Assembly: GCA_019236035.1 (NCBI GenBank)
Contig: JAFAJU010000301.1
Location: forward strand, 1 to 5,144
Source: Verrucomicrobiota bacterium
GTDB taxonomy: Bacteria; Verrucomicrobiota; Verrucomicrobiia; Chthoniobacterales; JAFAMB01
DNA length: 5,144 bases
Direction: 5' to 3'
The notes below the pieces were generated by a model that was given only the letters and a program-made list of their open reading frames with translations, did not search any database and had not been told where the DNA came from. Within the stretch, counting starts at the first letter, position 1. Each line of letters starts with the position of its first letter. Of the stretch, positions 1 to 4,892 are shown piece after piece. Made by a program: the position numbers and the translations under genes.

Positions 1-917
1 TCAGCACCGAAAAGCACGATTTGCGCCGCATAATAAATCCAGATCAGCATCGTTATCAGTGAACCGGCTGCTCCATAAGCAGAGCTAGCAGTGCCGCTCC
101 CGAGGTAGAGACCAAGCGCGTATTTACCGACCAAAAACAGGGCCGTGGTTAGCATCGCACCTAACCGCACATCGCGCCAGGAGAGCTGCGCGTCGGGTAG
201 AAACTTAAAGATCATCGCGAAGAGCAGCGTGACGATGCCGATATCCAATGCCAGATGGATGCTCCACACCAACGCGCTGGCACCGGGGAGCAGTCGCTCA
301 ACGTAGCCACCGAAAGCGGTGAGAAGGGCAGATACCGTAAGCGAAACTAGGAGCAAAAAGCACACGCCAGCGACCATAGCGAACGATAAGAACCGGGCCC
401 GCAGGAAGCTCACAATATTCTTACCCGGCTTTGGTTTGACGCCCCAGATGACGTTGAGCGAATCCTGCAGCTGGCCAAATACCCCGCTGGCGCCGCAGAG
501 CGCAACCGCGATGCCGAGCACTGTAGCGGCGGCACTAGCCGTAGGCTTACCGACACTCGTAGCAATGTCCTCCACCGCTTTGGCGCTGCTGCGATCGAGG
601 ATAGAGTAGAGCTGGTGAAGGATCTCTCGCCGGGCGACTTCGCTGTTGCCGTAGATGAACCCAAAAACAGCAAAGAGCACGAGCACCAGCGGTGCGAGTG
701 AAAATACCGTGTAATAGGCCAAAGCCGCTCCCAGCTGAGGCGCTTTATCCTCCAGCCAATGGCCGAATGTAGTCTTAAGCAGGCGGACGGAATAAGACAA
801 TATATCGGTAGCGATCCGCGGCCCACCCTTCGTTGCCCATGGGAACTTTGGTGACTTGTACAGAGCCGGCGGGATAAATCTCGGGCACATCTTTTTGCGA
901 TGATTTTCTTCAAACAT
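1..917 (-). CDS. YihY/virulence factor BrkB family membrane protein, C-terminus beyond window
   Basis: The minus strand is open from an ATG at 917 to the window edge, giving 305 residues without a stop. The family signature is clear. Near the N-terminus 'QLGAALAYYTVFSLAPL' (61-77) is the conserved entry to the first helix, and the last visible residues contain 'AYGAAGSLITMLIWIYYAAQ' (280-299), the hallmark of the last helix. Six hydrophobic segments can be placed at about 65-90, 127-147, 176-203, 217-240, 252-274 and 283-304, as expected for the family. The family was once called RNase BN, but that activity belongs to another gene; its real role is unsettled and is probably an inner-membrane transporter or envelope protein. 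The start at 917 has only a weak purine-rich site (CTGGGG), and an internal ATG at codon 10 is the alternative. Family members often carry a variable tail after the last helix, which cannot be seen here. Confidence 0.93.
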   Translation of the reverse strand, partial: MFEENHRKKMCPRFIPPALYKSPKFPWATKGGPRIATDILSYSVRLLKTTFGHWLEDKAPQLGAALAYYTVFSLAPLVLVLFAVFGFIYGNSEVARREILHQLYSILDRSSAKAVEDIATSVGKPTASAAATVLGIAVALCGASGVFGQLQDSLNVIWGVKPKPGKNIVSFLRARFLSFAMVAGVCFLLLVSLTVSALLTAFGGYVERLLPGASALVWSIHLALDIGIVTLLFAMIFKFLPDAQLSWRDVRLGAMLTTALFLVGKYALGLYLGSGTASSAYGAAGSLITMLIWIYYAAQIVLFGA

Positions 918-995
918 TGCCCCAGCCACGCTTATAGAGAGATCGTTGCCCGAGCTTTTGCCGTGAAAACTCTTTAACGCTAGGGATTAGACGAA

Positions 996-1011
996 GTCAG
1001 CTCTTGCTGAC
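996..1011. other. Short perfect hairpin in the spacer upstream of the YihY gene
   Basis: GTCAGC and GCTGAC pair perfectly as a 6-bp stem around the loop TCTT. No T-tract follows on either strand, so it is a poor intrinsic terminator. It lies about 80 bases upstream of the YihY start and could be an operator or a leader hairpin, or chance. I see no convincing -35/-10 pair in this spacer; a TATAAG at roughly 30 bases before the start is the only -10-like element. Confidence 0.25.
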
Positions 1012-1056
1012 ATTCACCTAAATTGCTTCGATAATGGCTTTTTTGCACTTTCACAC

Positions 1057-1085
1057 AAAAGGCGCCTTATGAGGTCTGGCCTTTT
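1057..1085 (-). terminator. Possible terminator of the DUF3395-like gene
   Basis: AAAAGGC (1057-1063) and GCCTTTT (1079-1085) form a 7-bp inverted repeat with a 15-base loop, 45 bases after the stop codon at 1130 when read on the minus strand. The right-hand arm on that strand ends in TTTT, as in an intrinsic terminator, but the T-run is short. A nested 10-bp palindrome AAGGCGCCTT (1059-1068) competes with this fold. Confidence 0.3.
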
Positions 1086-1129
1086 AGTACAGACGTTTCT
1101 TTCGCGACAGGGCGAGATGCAGGCCAGCG

Positions 1130-1549
1130 CTAAAAGAGGCTAGCCCTTAGCCGAGTAGTTAGTTGGCGCAGCGTCCCTTGCAGTCTTGGTACCCCGCGTC
1201 GAGTACCCGGCTTGTGGTATTTCGGGCGATAGTCGCTGTCCCGGCCGCTCTTGAAGTAAAATACTTCATCTTCAGGTGCAGCGTCAGCAATCCACTGACC
1301 GTTCGTGTAGTAGACGACGACGAGCGTCTTTTCGTGGTTTGGAGATGGATCGATGCTCAGCATGTCGTTGTTTACCCGGAAAGGTTCGCCATAGTCGGCG
1401 AACCGTTGAACCGTTTGGGTAACATCAGCACCGGCACCGTCGCGAGAACCATAGTAGGCTGACTGAACCCGGATGCTCTGACCTTTGGAACAAAGAACTC
1501 CAATCAGAAGACATGACAGCGCCAACAAAACGGACCAAAACGCTTTCAT
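1130..1549 (-). CDS. Small exported protein with a DUF3395-like (DNAJC11 C-terminal-type) domain
   Basis: This is a 139-residue protein with a typical signal peptide: K2, a hydrophobic core at about 4-20, and a polar end near 'CSKGQS'. No lipobox is present, because residue -1 to C20 is Leu. The mature part (26-100) reads as a small beta-rich domain with 'AYYGS' (31-35), 'ADVTQTVQRF' (41-50), 'FRVNND' (57-62), 'IDPSPNHEKTLVVVYYTNG' (66-84) and a closing acidic stretch. This order (YG, DVT, V-N-D, DP-P, K-L-V-Y) resembles the DUF3395 domain found at the C-terminus of eukaryotic DNAJC11 and in small bacterial exported proteins. I infer this from memory of the pattern and could not search. The tail after residue 100 is basic and probably disordered. 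The ATG has a modest GCAGG-like site upstream. It is probably periplasmic or secreted, with unknown function, and is transcribed divergently from the L,D-transpeptidase. Confidence 0.75.
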   Translation of the reverse strand: MKAFWSVLLALSCLLIGVLCSKGQSIRVQSAYYGSRDGAGADVTQTVQRFADYGEPFRVNNDMLSIDPSPNHEKTLVVVYYTNGQWIADAAPEDEVFYFKSGRDSDYRPKYHKPGTRRGVPRLQGTLRQLTTRLRASLF

Positions 1550-1826
1550 AGAGTGCCTGCTCTATAAAGAGACGAAAAACGCAGCCTAAACCATCAATGA
1601 ATGTTCTCGGTACGAGGCCGGCGGCCGCGGTGTCGGCCAGCTCCCGCTTGAGCCGTTGCGGGGTGCTTCTGTTCGCGGAAGGCCGTCGTAATACCCAGTC
1701 TACGTTTTAATTGAAAACGGCACTTCCATTTTGAATTGCACGTCGCATTCGTGCGTCCAATCCTCAGGTGTCCAGCCCGTCAACGACATCCACCACGGTG
1801 TTGTCTACCAATGAACCGAAGCAGCT
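1550..1826. other. Divergent intergenic spacer, no gene recognised
   Basis: This 277-base spacer separates two divergently transcribed exported-protein genes, so promoters for both must lie in it. TTGAAA at 1711-1716 is a -35-like hexamer on the plus strand, but no good -10 sits at the right distance. A very GC-rich patch lies at about 1617-1645. On the minus strand a 29-codon open frame (1700-1789) is discussed among the rejected items. No RNA gene is apparent. Confidence 0.5.
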
Positions 1827-2504
1827 ATGAGAGTCGCGACCATATTAGCGATCGCGCTGTCTAAAATTGCGCTATGTACCACCCTAAGCGCTCAGCAGAC
1901 GGCGGTGATTATTAGTCTTAGCGAACAGACGGCTTACTTGCTTGAGGATGGCCGGGTCGCTTTCGTTTCGCCGATTGCTTCAGGTAAGGAGGGTCGGGAC
2001 ACACCGACCGGGAGCTTCGAGGTCATCAGCAAAGACTTAAACCACGAGTCCCGAAGCTACGGTCTGGTCGGCGACTCCCACGGCAGAATTATCAATTCAA
2101 ATGCGACTCCGAGCTCACCTGTCCCTCCGGGATGTCACTATATTCCCGCTCCAATGCCATACTTTATGGAATTCCGGAATTGCGTCGGGATGCATGCGGG
2201 CTATCTACCCGGCTACCCGGCGTCGCACGGTTGTGTTCGAATGCCGAGAGACATGGCGGCTGAATTTTTTACCCGGGTGCGGATCGGCACACCGGTGAAA
2301 GTGATCGGGACCGCCAGAAATGTAACACACGTCAGGAGAGCGATTCCGATCATTCAGCCTGGCAATTCCAGGTATGCCACAGCCTTTTCTGATCCCAGGC
2401 AGGTGCCTCAAAGTGCCAAAAATTCAGCGCAAGTTAGGAGAGCGATTCCAGTCATTCAGCCCAGCCGTTCCCAGTATGCCACAGTATTTTTTAATTCCAG
2501 GTAG
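1827..2504 (+). CDS. Exported L,D-transpeptidase (YkuD domain) with duplicated C-terminal tail
   Basis: This 225-residue protein has a signal peptide (hydrophobic 5-21, likely cleavage after LSA at 22) followed by a YkuD catalytic domain (about 26-160). The conserved elements are 'SGKEGRDTPTGSFEV' (52-66), His123 in 'GMHAGYLPGYPASHGCVRMP' (121-140), and the active-site SHGC-x-R with Cys136. YkuD enzymes form 3-3 cross-links in peptidoglycan or attach proteins to it, through a cysteine acyl-enzyme in the periplasm. All catalytic residues are present, so it should be active. After residue 160 the protein leaves the fold with a basic tail containing two copies of an 'RRAIP-IQP--S-YAT-F' unit. 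The ATG at 1827 has a poor Shine-Dalgarno, and an ATG 16 bases upstream is out of frame. I see no co-transcribed partner. The assignment to L,D-transpeptidase is firm; the exact physiological role is not. Confidence 0.95.
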   Translation: MRVATILAIALSKIALCTTLSAQQTAVIISLSEQTAYLLEDGRVAFVSPIASGKEGRDTPTGSFEVISKDLNHESRSYGLVGDSHGRIINSNATPSSPVPPGCHYIPAPMPYFMEFRNCVGMHAGYLPGYPASHGCVRMPRDMAAEFFTRVRIGTPVKVIGTARNVTHVRRAIPIIQPGNSRYATAFSDPRQVPQSAKNSAQVRRAIPVIQPSRSQYATVFFNSR

Positions 2505-2506
2505 GG
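2331..2506 (+). repeat. Two-copy direct repeat in the L,D-transpeptidase tail
   Basis: Copy 1 (2331-2404) and copy 2 (2433-2506) align without gaps, with 16 differences in 74 bases by hand count, at an offset of exactly 102 bases (34 codons). They encode residues 169-192 and 203-225. Copy 2 ends the gene: its TAG stop aligns with a CAG glutamine codon in copy 1. The 28 bases between the copies (2405-2432) are not repeated after copy 2. Confidence 0.9.
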
Positions 2507-2528
2507 ACTGAACGGCCGCCGGGATTTC

Positions 2529-2546
2529 ACTAGCAGGAGCGCTAGT
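2529..2546 (+). terminator. Weak hairpin after the L,D-transpeptidase gene
   Basis: ACTAGC and GCTAGT form a perfect 6-bp stem with a six-base loop (AGGAGC), 25 bases after the stop codon. Only CTTG follows instead of a T-run, so this is a marginal intrinsic terminator at best. The rest of the 177-base gap to the next gene holds nothing I recognise. Confidence 0.25.
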
Positions 2547-2681
2547 CTTGCACCAAGGAAATTTGCGTTGACGCCACGAGCAGTCAAATTCTTGCTGTGC
2601 AAACGGAAAGACGAGAAGATCAGGCCGAAGAGCCTACAAAAACCATTAAGAGACTCGCTTTAGCGACAAAAGTTTTAATCT

Positions 2682-3128
2682 ATGGATAACCAAGTCACGC
2701 AAGACCCTTATCGAATACTAGCGCGCGAACGCAGCCATGAGGACGCGAGGCAAACCGTCGCTACCAACAGGATGCTTGTCCAGAGCCTGGTAATAATTAA
2801 CGGTGGTGCGGCGACGGCCGTCCTGGCCTACTACGGTGCCCATAACGCTTCCGGCCCGGATAAGTCGGCGGCTCTTCTGACGATTATTCTTTATTGTCTC
2901 GGGGTCTTTACTGCCATTTTCGCCGGTCTCTACGTCAGGCGAACAACTCAAGAATGGTCAAGTTTCTGGGAGCTTAAGTCTTACCCCGACATGTCTGAGC
3001 GGGAAAAAGTCATGGAAGGACACCGACTGCAGGCGATCAGGAGTAAGCGCTGGTCGACCGGGCTGCTCGTATTTAGTGAACTGTTCTTTCTCGCCGCCAG
3101 TTTATGTTTGGCTATGTCCTTGGGATAG
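2682..3128 (+). CDS. Small integral membrane protein, three predicted helices, unknown function
   Basis: This 148-residue protein has a hydrophilic, charged N-terminus (1-32, probably helical and cytoplasmic). Three hydrophobic segments follow at about 34-51 ('SLVIINGGAATAVLAYYG'), 63-84 ('AALLTIILYCLGVFTAIFAG') and 125-147 ('TGLLVFSELFFLAASLCLAM'). A charged 40-residue loop (85-124) rich in Arg, Lys and Glu lies between helices 2 and 3. The 'NGGAA-A-LAYYG' motif in helix 1 recalls a family of uncharacterised bacterial membrane proteins of similar length, but I cannot name it. A stop codon lies one codon before the ATG, so the start is fixed if ATG is used; there is almost no Shine-Dalgarno. 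Its last 27 bases overlap the convergent helix-turn-helix gene. Confidence 0.8.
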   Translation: MDNQVTQDPYRILARERSHEDARQTVATNRMLVQSLVIINGGAATAVLAYYGAHNASGPDKSAALLTIILYCLGVFTAIFAGLYVRRTTQEWSSFWELKSYPDMSEREKVMEGHRLQAIRSKRWSTGLLVFSELFFLAASLCLAMSLG

Positions 3129-3344
3129 AGTCTCTTTAAGAAATCGGTCAATCTGGATCGATTCAGCTGCATCCGGCCTGGCCGTTCCTGCCAGCCACAT
3201 GCTCAGCATGGTGCCAGTGGTACCAACGCGCATTGCGATTTGATAAAAGCTCAGATCGGAAGTTTCAACGAAACGCTTTAGCCTCTCCACTAGCGCTCCC
3301 TCGCCCGGTTCCTCTCTCTCCTTGGAATGTACAATCGAGGGCAT
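3102..3344 (-). CDS. Small XRE-like helix-turn-helix DNA-binding protein
   Basis: This is an 80-residue protein. Residues about 17-75 look like a Cro/C1-type DNA-binding fold: a first helix 'LVERLKRFVET', then 'LSFYQIAMRVGTTGTMLSMW', which fits helix-turn-helix with the recognition helix at TGTMLSMWLAG, and a last helix near 'IQIDRFLKETL'. I chose the ATG at 3344 over a TTG at 3359 because GGAAAG lies 6 bases upstream of the ATG. The protein is too short for a separate sensor domain, so it is probably a stand-alone repressor or adaptor. It is convergent with the membrane-protein gene (27-base overlap of the 3' ends), so they are not an operon. Its start codon overlaps that of the TIR remnant on the other strand. 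Possible alternatives are an orphan antitoxin or an element-borne regulator; no partner toxin is visible. Confidence 0.75.
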   Translation of the reverse strand: MPSIVHSKEREEPGEGALVERLKRFVETSDLSFYQIAMRVGTTGTMLSMWLAGTARPDAAESIQIDRFLKETLSQGHSQT

Positions 3345-3486
3345 GATTTCTTTCCGCAATTCGCGTCAGACTGGGGCGGTTGGATGTGTCTTCTCGCCCC
3401 GATACGCTAGTTCGGCTGATCGAGACTCGGCGGAATGGATTGCACGACAACTCGAGGCGGTCGGCTATAGCGTGTTGCTCGCGTGG
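3343..3486 (+). pseudogene. N-terminal fragment of a TIR-domain protein
   Basis: Residues encoded from 3388 to 3486 read 'VFSPRYASSADRD' then 'SAEWIARQLEAVGYSVLLAW'. This matches the start of TIR_2-type domains, whose usual form is V-F-I-S-Y-A-x-x-D-R-x-W-A-E-W-I-A-x-x-L-E-x-x-G-Y-x-V-x-x-x-A-W-D-F. The FISY strand is altered to 'FSPRY', an extra Ser is present, and after 'LLAW' the similarity fades ('ASLPFGCK' is a weak echo of 'DFLPGSN'). The frame then runs without recognisable protein to a stop at 3561. TIR domains degrade NAD or signal in immunity, but this fragment lacks about two thirds of the domain, including the catalytic Glu region, so it should be inactive. Whether the original start was the ATG at 3343 is uncertain. 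The next remnant begins two bases further on. Confidence 0.7.
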
Positions 3487-3487
3487 G

Positions 3488-3685
3488 CTAGTTTGCCGTT
3501 CGGTTGTAAACGTCTCTATCCAAGCGCTCCATTAGTCGCTCTGGCTGGGAAAGTGGAGTAAAATCAAATTTCCGATAGAGTCCATGTGCGTCGGCGGTGG
3601 CCAAAAGCCAACGGCGTAGTCCTTGCACATCAGGATGAGCGACAATTGCTTCCATTAGGCGGTTCGATAATCCTTTACCGCGGTG
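3488..3685 (-). pseudogene. C-terminal half of a GNAT family N-acetyltransferase
   Basis: Read on the minus strand from 3685 to the TAG at 3488, 65 codons encode 'HRGKGLSNRLMEAIVAHPDV', 'QGLRRWLLATADAHGLYRKF', 'DFTPLSQPERLMERLDRDVY' and a short tail. This is the typical C-terminal half of a GNAT protein of about 140 residues: the acetyl-CoA pyrophosphate loop R-G-K-G-L, the 'GLRRW-LAT-DAHGLY--F-F' strand-helix, and the 'TPL--PER-ME---DVY' ending. The N-terminal half, with the substrate side and the strand normally reading D-V-F-V-L just before R-G-K-G, is missing; upstream codons ('KRSRAL' and before) show no GNAT similarity. No start codon lies at the fragment edge. The natural C-terminus seems preserved, so damage came from the 5' side. 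It is very likely non-functional. Confidence 0.85.
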
Positions 3686-3769
3686 AAGCGCACGCGAGCG
3701 TTTATGAACTTGGCAGGATGCTTTCGGTTGTCGTACCCTGCTGTGATTCCAGACGAACCATATGGCGAT

Positions 3770-4462
3770 ATGAAGCTACTAACGTTCTTGGTTTGCGGAG
3801 TCGTCGCGATTGCGGCCCGTGCCGAAGATCAAGGTGTTGAATTCTATGGCTCACAAATGCGATGGTCTTCAAACCCGGACCCACTTGATGCCGGAGCCAT
3901 TGACGGAGCCTACTACGCTGACCTCTTGGCAACGCACGGAGTACGGAAAGTAGAGTTCGATGTGGTGAGCGCAAAGGAAATGCTCAATCCCCGCTGGAAT
4001 TCCGATGCGCATGAAGCTGATGAATATGCACTGTCGTTTACATTCGGCTTTAACCAGGAAGCAGCTATCCGGGGAATGATTGGACCTGATGGTAAACCTT
4101 ACACGAGCGAAGATAAAACTCCTCAGGAACTGACACTCGAAATGGAGCATTTTGCCGAGCGTGTTGCCCGAGGGCAGTTTAATCAGGCGACTCCGGCGAC
4201 TTCAACCCCGACTCCGGGGCCAGTTAATTCTAGCACAGCTCCAATGCCAAAAGAGATGGAGGAAAAAATTAAGGCAGAGCGGCTCGCGAAAGAGGAGGAA
4301 AAGCGAAAGCTATTCGAAAAACAGGAGGCAGAACGCGAAGCTCAAGGGGACTTCTCTCAAGCCCCAGGGCTGACTCCTGAGCAACGGGAAGCCGCTGAGA
4401 TGCGATGGTGGAAAAAGAATGCTGCTGAGAGCATCAAAGGCGCTACACCAGCTCCGCAATGA
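3770..4462 (+). CDS. Exported protein of unknown function with Pro/Thr linker and charged C-terminal helix
   Basis: This 230-residue protein starts at an ATG that gives a textbook signal peptide (MKLL, hydrophobic 3-16, cleavage after ARA at about 18). The frame is open upstream to 3683, but the signal peptide favours 3770; the Shine-Dalgarno is poor. The mature part has three zones. Residues 20-137 form a probable globular domain ('GVEFYGSQMRWSSNPDP', 'VRKVEFDVVSAKEMLN', 'YALSFTFGFNQEAAIRGMIG', 'MEHFAERVARGQF'). Residues 138-160 are a Thr/Pro/Ser linker. Residues 161-192 are an Lys/Glu-rich segment likely to be a single alpha helix or coiled coil ('KEMEEKIKAERLAKEEEKRK'). A final part contains 'LTPEQREAAEMRWWKKN' (201-217). 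I do not recognise the family. It is the only gene between 3343 and 4892 without obvious damage. It lies 100 bases before the second TIR remnant on the same strand. Confidence 0.7.
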   Translation: MKLLTFLVCGVVAIAARAEDQGVEFYGSQMRWSSNPDPLDAGAIDGAYYADLLATHGVRKVEFDVVSAKEMLNPRWNSDAHEADEYALSFTFGFNQEAAIRGMIGPDGKPYTSEDKTPQELTLEMEHFAERVARGQFNQATPATSTPTPGPVNSSTAPMPKEMEEKIKAERLAKEEEKRKLFEKQEAEREAQGDFSQAPGLTPEQREAAEMRWWKKNAAESIKGATPAPQ

Positions 4463-4562
4463 AGTCGCTAGCGTAACTTTCGATCTCGCCAACGAGTACC
4501 CCATTGTCTTCGCTCTGGGCCTTGGATATTCTTCCGAGGTCCTCTGGATTGAAAAGGAAAAG
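4443..4562 (-). pseudogene. Possible C-terminal remnant of an unidentified protein
   Basis: Between the exported gene and the TIR start, the minus strand encodes 'FLFNPEDLGRISKAQ' and 'SEDNGVLVGEIESYASDFIA' then 'ELV' before a TAG at 4443. The amphipathic, acidic pattern looks like a real protein tail. Upstream the same frame enters the antisense of the TIR gene and loses this character. An open run of this length can arise by chance, and the plus strand is open here too, so support is weak. The family is unknown. Confidence 0.3.
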
Positions 4563-4892
4563 ATGAGCGGGCAAATCTTCATCAGCTACCGTCGCCAAGA
4601 AAGCGGCTGGTCGGCTAGGAGTTTGCGCGACCGCCTGTGTCGGGATTTTGATCCGGATCAGATTTTCATGGATTTGGACTCAATCGCATTGGGCGAGGAC
4701 TTCGTTGAGGCAATTGAGACAACTGTTGCCAGATGTGACGTGCTGGCATCCTCGGTCAACTCGCTGGCGGGGGCCAGTCTGCAACGCCTCGCGAATCTCT
4801 TTGCCTTGTCTCTGTGCTGGGACATAGTAGCGTCGCAAATTGAGCGTAGCAAAGCGCCCTTAGCTCAGCCGGATAGAGCAACGGATTTCTAA
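4563..4892 (+). pseudogene. Damaged TIR-domain protein gene, truncated by a tRNA fragment
   Basis: ATG at 4563 has the best ribosome binding site in the window (AAGGAA, about 5 bases upstream). The first 61 residues are a clear TIR domain start: 'MSGQIFISYRR' (1-11), 'QIFMDLDSIALGEDFVEAIE' (33-52) and 'CDVL' (58-61). After CDVL the normal continuation (hydrophobic strand, I-G, W-L, then R-L-x-N-P-x-D-F-V-R-L-E) breaks up. One frame over, the DNA gives 'ILGQ', and the original frame then gives 'SLAGASLQRLAN', so small deletions or frameshifts are likely. The Glu of the R-L-E-I helix, which I take to be the NADase catalytic position, is missing. The 109-codon frame ends in a TAA that is part of the tRNA anticodon loop, and its last 13 codons are tRNA sequence ('APLAQPDRATDF'). 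It is probably non-functional; a short TIR product is possible but less likely. Confidence 0.8.
4854..4892 (+). tRNA. 5' half of a tRNA-Arg(TCT) gene, ends at the anticodon loop
   Basis: The parts run in exact tRNA order: acceptor 5' strand GCGCCCT (4854-4860), TA, D-stem GCTC (4863-4866), D-loop AGCCGGATA, D-stem GAGC (4876-4879), A, anticodon 5' stem ACGGA (4881-4885) and loop TTTCTAA (4886-4892) with anticodon TCT, which reads the arginine codon AGA. The expected 3' stem TCCGT is replaced by TTCAA, and no variable loop, T-arm or acceptor 3' strand follows. The D-stem pairs perfectly, so the 5' half is little decayed. It cannot yield a tRNA by itself. It is most simply a remnant of integration or deletion at a tRNA-Arg gene. 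Confidence 0.85.

Noticed and set aside
410..913. Minus-strand 167-codon open frame starting at 913
   Set aside because: It is the neighbouring frame of the YihY gene, rich in Arg and Ser with no family pattern, whereas the frame starting at 917 gives an uninterrupted six-helix family protein. The 319-609 plus-strand frame is likewise antisense to it.
1163..1462. Plus-strand 99-codon frame
   Set aside because: It is antisense to the DUF3395-like exported gene, which has a signal peptide and domain pattern.
1700..1789. Minus-strand 29-codon frame encoding 'GWTPEDWTHECDVQFKMEV' with a GGTGG upstream
   Set aside because: The composition looks protein-like and it may be a gene scrap or small peptide, but the length is easily reached by chance and nothing supports it.
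2682..3344. Membrane protein and helix-turn-helix pair as a toxin-antitoxin module
   Set aside because: The genes are convergent rather than co-transcribed, and the three-helix protein of 148 residues is unlike known small membrane toxins.
3586..3840. Plus-strand 84-codon frame
   Set aside because: It is antisense to the GNAT remnant and runs into the exported gene in the wrong frame, with many Arg and Cys residues and no family signal.
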